A stretch of 37,525 nucleotides of DNA from JBCBST01 sp039819115 (GTDB lineage Bacteria; Bacteroidota; Rhodothermia; Balneolales; Balneolaceae): assembly GCA_039819115.1 (NCBI GenBank), contig JBCBST010000018.1:1-37525 (forward strand), given 5' to 3'. Of this stretch, positions 31,950-37,525 are shown piece after piece. Made by a program: the position numbers and the translations under genes. Below the pieces are notes generated by a model. The model searched no databases and was not told the DNA's origin. It saw only the letters and a list, made by a program, of their open reading frames with translations. Numbering within the stretch: position 1 is the first letter of the stretch; each line of letters opens with the position of its first letter.

Positions 31950-33065
31950 ATGAATATACTTGCGGTTGAACCCTTTTACAGCGGATCTCATAAAGCCTTT
32001 CTTACCGGGTTAGCTGCTCATTCCACACATAACATCATCCCCATTAAGCTCAACTATAAGGGCTGGAAATGGCGTATGCATGGAGATGCCGTCACGTTAA
32101 AAGAAATGACGGCCCAGGTAGAAGATTCCATCGATTGCTTATTCGTAAGCAGCATGACGAACCTTCCTGCTTTTCTTGCACTTACAAATCCCAGGTTTGC
32201 CCACACCCCAAAGATTTTGTACATGCACGAGAACCCCTTTACCCGTCCCATACCTGAAGGGGAGAGCAGGGATCTTACCTTTTGCTATATCAATTACCTG
32301 AGTATGTTGGTAGCAGATAAGCTAGTGTTTTCATCCAGATTTAACCTGGATGATTTGCTGGGGGCGCTACCTCAGTTTCTGGATCATTTTCCCGACGATA
32401 AGCACTATAACACGGTCGATCAGATTGCCTCGAAAAGTGAAGTGTTATATCCGGGGCTGGATCTGGTCTATTTTGATACCCATCCGGATACGAGAAAACA
32501 AAATAAACGACCGATTATAGTATGGAATCAAAGCTGGCAGTTTGATCGTAATCCGGCTCTTTTCTTCCGGGTCTTAAACCGGCTGAATGACATCGATCTG
32601 AAGTTTGATCTCATCCTTGCCGGCGATTCCAAACACGACAAACCCCATGAGTTTGTGCAAGCCTGGGAACGGTTTGGCAATCAAATTATCCATTTTGGAT
32701 ATGTGGAAGACAAAGAAGACTATTCAAAACTGCTTCATTCAGGCGATATCGTCGTTTCAACGGCTAACTATGAGTTCTTTTGTACTCCCATTCTGGAAGC
32801 CATTTACTGCGGCTGTCATCCTTTTGTGCCACACCGACTTCATTATCCCGAGCTCATCCCGGAAACCCTCCATAATCCTTTATTGCATGCTCCGGTATTG
32901 TATGCATCAGAAGATGAACTCTTTAAACATCTGAAGGAAGCTTTGATGGGAAAAAGTAAACTGCTTCCAAAATCCTCTCTTAAAAACATCAATAAAAAGC
33001 TGGATTGGTCTATCAGGATCAAAAAGTTCGACCAACTATTCCAGTCACTGGCGGCCTCTGCTTAG
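31950..33065 (+). CDS. tRNA-queuosine alpha-mannosyltransferase-like glycosyltransferase (DUF3524)
   Basis: This is a 371-residue cytosolic GT-B enzyme. The N-terminal DUF3524 domain is clear: ILAVEPFYSGSHKAFLTGL, then LNYKGWKWRMHGDAVTLKE and KILYMHENPFTRPI. The C-terminal half has IVWNQSWQFDRNPALFFRVL, LILAGDSKHDKP, IIHFGYVEDKEDYSKLL and STANYEFFCTPILEAIYCGCHPFVP, the donor-binding loop of GT4-type enzymes. The family includes the enzyme that adds mannose to queuosine in tRNA-Asp (QTMAN/GTDC1). A role in tRNA modification is inferred from the family. It is 3 bp after mutL and converges on the DUF1801 gene. Confidence 0.85.
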   Translation: MNILAVEPFYSGSHKAFLTGLAAHSTHNIIPIKLNYKGWKWRMHGDAVTLKEMTAQVEDSIDCLFVSSMTNLPAFLALTNPRFAHTPKILYMHENPFTRPIPEGESRDLTFCYINYLSMLVADKLVFSSRFNLDDLLGALPQFLDHFPDDKHYNTVDQIASKSEVLYPGLDLVYFDTHPDTRKQNKRPIIVWNQSWQFDRNPALFFRVLNRLNDIDLKFDLILAGDSKHDKPHEFVQAWERFGNQIIHFGYVEDKEDYSKLLHSGDIVVSTANYEFFCTPILEAIYCGCHPFVPHRLHYPELIPETLHNPLLHAPVLYASEDELFKHLKEALMGKSKLLPKSSLKNINKKLDWSIRIKKFDQLFQSLAASA

Positions 33066-33071
33066 GCCACA

Positions 33072-33455
33072 TTATTTCTTCTTGATGGTGGGAGGGACGT
33101 ACTTCACGTTCTCATCCAGAAATACAGCTTCGTGAATCACTTCTTCAATTTCCAGCCAGGGTGCGGTATCGGGGTTGTAGATTTCAATTCCGGCTATCAT
33201 CTTTCTCCCCTTGGTTTTTAATAATCCATTTTCGTTAGAAAGCTCTTGTCCCCTGTAAAAGCACAATTCAATACCCTCTTTATTCTTAAGCGGATTGAGA
33301 TAGCAAATGGGGTGTTTCCTGGAATAGTAGGGGATTTTCCATTTTATACTGATGGTGATCGCTGGTATCTGAGACAGGATATCATGTAGGTGTTGCATCG
33401 AACCCTGTTTATCCGATGACTCCAGCCTCCATATATATTCCTGAACTTTATCCAC
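33072..33455 (-). CDS. DUF1801 (YdhG-like) domain protein
   Basis: This 127-residue small alpha/beta protein matches the DUF1801/YdhG fold: a helix LHDILSQIPAIT, then ISIKWKIPYYSRKHPICYLNP with the characteristic WKxPYY motif, KEGIELCFYRGQEL, and a basic C-terminal tail (PPTIKKK). The molecular function of the family is not established. The start is GTG at 33455, two bases after the dnaB stop, so it is probably translated from the dnaB message. A non-ATG start lowers certainty about the first residues only. Confidence 0.82.
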   Translation of the reverse strand: MDKVQEYIWRLESSDKQGSMQHLHDILSQIPAITISIKWKIPYYSRKHPICYLNPLKNKEGIELCFYRGQELSNENGLLKTKGRKMIAGIEIYNPDTAPWLEIEEVIHEAVFLDENVKYVPPTIKKK

Positions 33456-33457
33456 CG

Positions 33458-34966
33458 CTAAAACGGAGCTTCATCATCCCCAACGGGCGAAAAGGGAACG
33501 GTCGGGCCACTATCTCCACCCTGAGGGAGTGAGGGCGGGGCTCCAAAGTCGCCATCCGATCCGCCCGGTAAACCGCCTTCCTGTGCAGTAAGATTTTCGA
33601 AGCGGGCATAATCCTTTACGAAGTAATGCATCTTGCTTCCTACCGGGCCATTTCTTTGCTTTCCAATAATTACTTCGGCTATTCCGGCTGTCGATCTTCC
33701 CTCATTATCGGTGGTTATGCCGTAATACTCTGGGCGATATAAAAAGAGCACAATATCTGCATCCTGCTCAATAGAACCCGATTCTCTCAAATCACTGAGC
33801 TGTGGACGTTTATCTCCACCTCGTTGTTCCACAGCGCGACTCAACTGCGAAAGGGCTATTACGGGGACATCCAATTCTTTGGCCAGGGCTTTTAATCCCC
33901 GCGAAATACCTGCGATTTCCTGCTCCCGGCTACCGGAGTCCTTTGAACTACCCTGCATCAACTGCAGATAATCGATGATCACCAATCCGATATCGTGTTC
34001 ACTTTTCAATCGCCGGCACTTCGTACGCAGTTCCATGAGGGTGATGGCCGGAGTATCGTCAATAAATATCGGAGCCTCGTGAAGACGGCTGGCTGCATCA
34101 ATCAATAACCGGAAGTCATCGTCCCTAAGCTTTCCTTTCCGGGCTTCATCGGCGCGAACCCGGGCCTCCATTGTGAGGAGACGCTGCACAAGCGACTGAC
34201 TTGACATCTCCAGGCTGAATACGGCTACCGACGTTCGAAGCTCTTCGTCGGGATGCATAGCGGCGTTACGTGCTGCTGTTAGTACAAATGCCGTTTTACC
34301 CATCGACGGACGGGCCGCAATGATAATCATATCGCCTTTTTGCCAGCCTGCCGTCATATCATCTACGGCCAGGCCGGAGGGAACCCCCGTGATACTGGAA
34401 TTACGCTCCCGCATCTTTTCCAGGTAGTCGAGCGTTTGGTTGAGCAGATCCCCAACGGGGGTAGTTTCATTTTTGATGTTGTTCTTCGACAGATCAAAAA
34501 TGGTTTGCTCTGCTTTATCCAGTACGTCGTAGGAATCACTCGTGGTATCGTAGGCATCTTTGATCACATCCGTACAACCCAGAATGAGATTTCTTTTCAG
34601 CGACTTTTCCAGGATAATCTGTGCATGATAGCTGATATTAGCCGCCGAACTAACCGAACGGGTTAAATCGGATAGGTAGGTTACACCTCCGACAATATCG
34701 AGCTGGCCCTGATCGCGTAGTTCGTTCTCAACCGTGAGTAAGTCGAGGGGGTTTTTTCGCTCGTGAAGATTCTTAAGCGTAGAAAAGACAATACGGTTCG
34801 ATTCTTTATAAAAATCGGAATCGTTAAGCGTACTTAGCGCAACATCAGCAGCAGCATTCTCAATCAGCATGGCACCCAGAACGGCTTCTTCCACTTCCAC
34901 GGCTTGTGGGGGAATTCTTCCTTCGTTTTCTATAGCGTTTGATGAGGTTCCGTTGGTATTTGCCAA
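33458..34966 (-). CDS. dnaB: Replicative DNA helicase DnaB
   Basis: This hexameric replication-fork helicase has 502 residues. The N-terminal domain starts PPQAVEVEEAVLGAMLIE. The RecA-like helicase domain has Walker A ARPSMGKTAF, SLEMSSQSLVQRLL, Walker B LVIIDYLQLMQG, DVPVIALSQLSRAVEQR and the arginine-finger region RESGSIEQDADIVLFLYR. The C-terminus is a low-complexity Gly/Pro/Asp tail that ends DDEAPF, much like the tip of single-strand binding protein (DDDIPF). The start is TTG 34966; an in-frame stop lies just upstream and no ATG is available. Two DnaA-box-like sites lie 70-90 bp upstream. Confidence 0.96.
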   Translation of the reverse strand: MANTNGTSSNAIENEGRIPPQAVEVEEAVLGAMLIENAAADVALSTLNDSDFYKESNRIVFSTLKNLHERKNPLDLLTVENELRDQGQLDIVGGVTYLSDLTRSVSSAANISYHAQIILEKSLKRNLILGCTDVIKDAYDTTSDSYDVLDKAEQTIFDLSKNNIKNETTPVGDLLNQTLDYLEKMRERNSSITGVPSGLAVDDMTAGWQKGDMIIIAARPSMGKTAFVLTAARNAAMHPDEELRTSVAVFSLEMSSQSLVQRLLTMEARVRADEARKGKLRDDDFRLLIDAASRLHEAPIFIDDTPAITLMELRTKCRRLKSEHDIGLVIIDYLQLMQGSSKDSGSREQEIAGISRGLKALAKELDVPVIALSQLSRAVEQRGGDKRPQLSDLRESGSIEQDADIVLFLYRPEYYGITTDNEGRSTAGIAEVIIGKQRNGPVGSKMHYFVKDYARFENLTAQEGGLPGGSDGDFGAPPSLPQGGDSGPTVPFSPVGDDEAPF

Positions 34967-35037
34967 TGCAGTACTGGTAATTTATGAGGTAAAGTAGGTA
35001 TTTGAGGGGTTGAGCGGGAAGATTCTTTTAAACAAGA

Positions 35038-35056
35038 TTTCCACAAGTTATCCACA
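35038..35056. promoter_or_regulatory. Tandem DnaA-box-like sites upstream of dnaB
   Basis: TTTCCACAA (35038-35046) and TTATCCACA (35048-35056) lie 10 bp apart, on one face of the helix. The second equals the high-affinity DnaA box consensus. They lie in the 101-bp gap between dnaB and the UDG gene, so DnaA could regulate dnaB. Two boxes without an AT-rich unwinding region do not make an origin. Confidence 0.5.
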
Positions 35057-35067
35057 TCAAAAATGAA

Positions 35068-35814
35068 TCAGGGGGTTCCTCCCAATTCGTCATACCGTGC
35101 TTTGAGTTGTTGTACATCTTCCCATGTAGGCCGTTTCCATTGAGGATTACGTAACAAGGCCGCAGGATGGTAGGTGACCATAAGTTCCCGCCCCATAAAG
35201 GGATGAAATTTTTGGCGCATATTCTTCAGCGTGGAATCACGTCCCAGTAATGTGGTAGCCGATACTTTGCCCACACACAGGATAAGTTTAGGATTAACAA
35301 GCTCTATTTGACGTATCAGAAACGGTAAACTACGCTGGCGTTCTTCCGGTTTTGGGTCACGGTTATTCGGTGGGCGATGTTTCAGAATGTTGGCAATATA
35401 GATATGATCGCGGGTGAACTGTATGGCCGCCATAATTTTATCGAGTAATTGTCCGGCTGCGCCCACAAAGGGCTCTCCTTGCTTATCCTCTTGTTCACCA
35501 GGCGCTTCACCGATAATCATCAGATCGGCCTGAGAGTTACCCACACCAAATACGAGGTTCGTATTTGGCAAATCTGTACGCAATTTGTCACTTTGTTCGC
35601 AGAATTCCCGCAATTCTTCGAGGGTTGAGCAAGCTGCAAGCTGTTCCTTTTGAGATAGCGTTGGTACAGGCTTGATATCAGGCTGATCGGTTGACGTTGG
35701 TGGGGTTGAGATATCCTGGGTTTCAGGTGTTAAAGAAGCGCTGAAATCTCCGAACAGCTCGCGTTGCTGTTCCAGGAAGCGTTGGGTACGTTCGATGATA
35801 TCCTGCTCACTCAT
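35068..35814 (-). CDS. Uracil-DNA glycosylase, family 4-like
   Basis: This base-excision repair enzyme removes uracil from DNA. After a linker-like N-terminus (1-60), the 248-residue protein shows the family-4 core: LVFGVGNSQADLMIIGEAPGEQED (motif 1), GEPFVGAAGQLLD, YIANILKHRPPNNRDP, ILCVGKVSATTLLG and motif 2 in VTYHPAALLRNPQWK. The four cysteines that usually hold a 4Fe-4S cluster are not present: the CxxC position reads CEQS, KCRPP reads KHRPP (His146), and the later Cys reads Ser162. It is therefore a cluster-less variant. The start overlaps the mtaB stop by 8 bp, and the UDG and mtaB genes form one unit. Confidence 0.9.
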   Translation of the reverse strand: MSEQDIIERTQRFLEQQRELFGDFSASLTPETQDISTPPTSTDQPDIKPVPTLSQKEQLAACSTLEELREFCEQSDKLRTDLPNTNLVFGVGNSQADLMIIGEAPGEQEDKQGEPFVGAAGQLLDKIMAAIQFTRDHIYIANILKHRPPNNRDPKPEERQRSLPFLIRQIELVNPKLILCVGKVSATTLLGRDSTLKNMRQKFHPFMGRELMVTYHPAALLRNPQWKRPTWEDVQQLKARYDELGGTP

Positions 35815-37144
35815 TGATAAGCTCCGAGATGGTGGAGAGTTCTTCCGTGAGCAGGGTAGAGAGCTGGCCTTCCATCACACCCGCATCGGTTCTGTTTTCC
35901 AGTTGAACCGGGTGTATCTGGTTGATTAGTGAAGGATGAAAAGGAAGCTGTACCCGTACATAGTTATCCGTCCATCCCTGCACCATGCCATCCTTTTGGG
36001 TTTCTTCAAACAATACAGGACGATTGGTATGTGCAAACTGCTGGTCGAATAAGAATCGCTTTTTGTCGGATAATCTTCGAAGCAGATGGGTGCGGGTTTT
36101 ACGGTCTGCCTTGGGTACGATCGGCGTGAGGGAAAGTGCATGCGTATCGGGGCGCTCCGAGTAGGTGAATACGTGCAGATAAGAAACATCCAGTCCGTCA
36201 ATGAAGTCAAAGCTTTCCTGGAACAGAGCATCGGTTTCTCCGGGATGGCCGGTTATAACATCTACACCAATACACGCATCGGGCATCAGCTGTTTAATTA
36301 ACTCCACACGGTGTTGATACAACTCCGTTTTATACTTTCTCTTCATCAGTCGAAGCATCCTGTCCGACCCGCTCTGGAGAGGCATATGAAAATGAGGTTG
36401 CAAGGTCTTTGATTCGGCTGCAAAATGGATGATTTCGTCATGCAGTAGATTCGGTTCAATAGACGAAACCCGTAAGCGCTCCAAGCCATCCACCTGGTCC
36501 AGGGCTTGTAACAACTGGAAAAAATCTTCGTTGGTCCCATAGCCAAAATCACCGGAGTTTACCCCGGTAACAATAATTTCTTTGAACCCTTCTTCCACCA
36601 ATTGCTGTGCATTTCGAACAACCGTGGCAATTTTCGGACTCCTGCTGCCCCCACGTGCCAACGGTATGGTACAAAACGAGCATTTATAATTGCACCCATC
36701 CTGCACTTTAAGAAAGGCACGCGTACGATCATCGGATGAAAAGGCGTGATGAAAATCCTCGGCTTCATTCACATCACTCCGGTGGATGATGGTTTGTTCC
36801 TGCTTTACAAAATCATCAAACAAATCGAGGAGCTTGAACTTCTCTTTTGCTCCCAGCACCACATCCACACCTTCAATTTGTGCAATTTCTTGGGGCTTAA
36901 GCTGGGCATAGCACCCCACCACAGCAATAAAAGCCTCCGGGTTTCTGCGCATAGCCTGGCGAACCGTTTTCCGGCATGCAGAATTTGCATCCAGCGTGAC
37001 GGAACAGGTATTAATGATGTACATATCAGCTGTATCTGTAAACTCCCTGAGTTCGAATCCCTCGTTTACAAAATCACGCCTCATGGAAGACGTTTCGGAA
37101 AAATTGAGCTTACAGCCAAGCGTTTCGAAGGCAACCGTTTTCAT
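35807..37144 (-). CDS. mtaB: tRNA t6A37 methylthiotransferase MtaB
   Basis: This radical-SAM enzyme adds a methylthio group to t6A37 of tRNA (ms2t6A). The 445-residue protein has the N-terminal methylthiotransferase domain with cluster cysteines Cys11 (ETLGCKLN), Cys47 (NTCSVT) and Cys78 (GCYAQ). The radical-SAM cluster CxxxCxxC is Cys151/155/158 in DGCNYKCSFCTIPLARG. ETGVNSGDFG-type and SSIEPNLL stretches follow, then IGVDVITGHPGET, and a C-terminal TRAM-like domain (about 380-445). The ETLGCKLNFSE opening is typical of MtaB rather than MiaB or RimO. ATG at 37144 is the first codon with no better alternative. Confidence 0.95.
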   Translation of the reverse strand: MKTVAFETLGCKLNFSETSSMRRDFVNEGFELREFTDTADMYIINTCSVTLDANSACRKTVRQAMRRNPEAFIAVVGCYAQLKPQEIAQIEGVDVVLGAKEKFKLLDLFDDFVKQEQTIIHRSDVNEAEDFHHAFSSDDRTRAFLKVQDGCNYKCSFCTIPLARGGSRSPKIATVVRNAQQLVEEGFKEIIVTGVNSGDFGYGTNEDFFQLLQALDQVDGLERLRVSSIEPNLLHDEIIHFAAESKTLQPHFHMPLQSGSDRMLRLMKRKYKTELYQHRVELIKQLMPDACIGVDVITGHPGETDALFQESFDFIDGLDVSYLHVFTYSERPDTHALSLTPIVPKADRKTRTHLLRRLSDKKRFLFDQQFAHTNRPVLFEETQKDGMVQGWTDNYVRVQLPFHPSLINQIHPVQLENRTDAGVMEGQLSTLLTEELSTISELINE

Positions 37145-37525
37145 CCTGTAAAGATAGCCAGATTCGCCGCTTATTCCGAAACCTTATCGGGGTGGGAGTA
37201 GCTTAGCTTTACTGAGGGTATGCGCTTCCTGCGATGCGTTAACCAGGCTGGAGTTTGGGGATGAAGTGAAGAGAAGCTGGAGCTTCTTGACTGCGTTCCG
37301 AAGATAGACCTTCGGAACGAGGAGAAACCAGGTGGAGCAGTTGCACGCCGAAGAGAAGCAGCGTATTCATTCTAGCACAAAAAAGGCAACATCCCGTAAG
37401 CCTTCTGGATGAGCCAGTTTTTTAAGTATATCATTGCACTAGTGGATTTTAAGCTCCCTACTCGCTTGAACTAGGTGAAGACTTCCAAAACTTCATGTAA
37501 ATAGCTATCGTATTGATCACAAAAA
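37145..37525. other. Gene-free right end of the window
   Basis: The 381 bp after the mtaB start show no open frame with convincing protein character on either strand. The region holds the palindromic element at 37272-37319 and an AT-rich stretch near 37410-37430. The upstream promoter of mtaB must lie here, but no box could be assigned with confidence. Confidence 0.5.
37272..37319. repeat. Paired palindromes, REP-like intergenic element
   Basis: Two hairpins lie side by side. The first is AGAAGCT with AGCTTCT (37272-37278 and 37281-37287). The second is a perfect 10-bp inverted repeat, CGTTCCGAAG (37294-37303) with CTTCGGAACG (37310-37319), around a 6-nt loop. Neither has a T-run, so they are not terminators. 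The form resembles short palindromic repeats found dispersed between genes in many genomes. Only one copy is in this window. Confidence 0.6.

Noticed and set aside
35038..35056. Possible replication origin at the DnaA boxes
   Set aside because: Only two boxes, no AT-rich unwinding region and no dnaA/dnaN neighbours.
36746..37201. 151-codon plus-strand open frame opposite mtaB
   Set aside because: It lies fully antisense to a well-supported conserved gene. A chance shadow frame is the simpler reading.
37239..37370. 43-residue minus-strand open frame
   Set aside because: It is a translation through the two palindromes, with no ribosome site or recognisable protein character.
1..37525. CRISPR array, tRNA/rRNA genes, transposase or integrase
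   Set aside because: No regular spacer-repeat array, no tRNA- or rRNA-like sequence and no mobile-element protein seen on either strand.

Overview
The window looks like chromosomal DNA from a member of the Bacteroidota/Balneolota/Rhodothermota group. Pointers are a type IX secretion (T9SS) type A sorting domain, an LruC-domain lipoprotein, TAnnTTTG-like promoter boxes, and a MutL with the divergent C-terminus seen in this group. A Balneolales-type genome is my best guess, but this is inference. No tRNA, rRNA, CRISPR array or insertion sequence was found.

Layout. (1) 1-4464: the 3' end of an unknown gene, an AT-rich T9SS cargo gene and a monomeric isocitrate dehydrogenase, the last two on the minus strand. 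(2) 4572-23542: a 19-kb plus-strand exopolysaccharide (EPS) cluster. It encodes a phosphoglycosyl transferase, a half-size TolC-like outer-membrane protein, a Wzc-like chain-length protein with a decayed kinase domain, a Wzy polymerase, a Wzx flippase, seven glycosyltransferases, an acyltransferase, nucleotide-sugar enzymes (Ugd, GalE, UXS), and finally a LytTR response regulator. (3) 23543-25881: a regulatory region and an LruC/DUF4114 lipoprotein. (4) 25910-29811: a heme NO-sensor (H-NOX), a large soluble hybrid histidine kinase and a receiver-only response regulator. (5) 29866-37144: a small membrane protein, mutL and a tRNA-queuosine mannosyltransferase-like gene on the plus strand, then DUF1801, dnaB, a family-4-like UDG and mtaB on the minus strand. 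The right end (37145-37525) is non-coding and carries a palindromic element.

Main discovery. Each gap of more than 30 bp between genes from 4572 to 23862 carries the same cis-regulatory architecture. It has three direct 8-bp repeats (consensus TTNRTCGA) spaced 20-21 bp apart, then a TAnnTTnn promoter box starting 38 bp (37 once) after the start of the third repeat. I find seven copies (O1-O7). In six of them the distance from first repeat to box is exactly 79 bp; in the seventh it is 78. None has a TTG-type -33 element at the expected place, as expected for activator-dependent promoters. The layout (about two helical turns between repeats, TTCRTC-like core) resembles LytTR/AlgR binding sites. 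A LytTR regulator is the last gene of the unit driven by O5. I infer that this regulator activates the whole EPS cluster, its own operon, the LruC lipoprotein (O7), and a candidate small RNA of about 60 nt (O6 plus an intrinsic terminator).

Working model (inference): the cluster is one autoregulated matrix regulon making a Wzx/Wzy-type polysaccharide that probably contains glucuronate- and xylose-derived sugars, together with a surface lipoprotein. The neighbouring H-NOX/kinase/receiver module could connect nitric oxide sensing to this biofilm programme.
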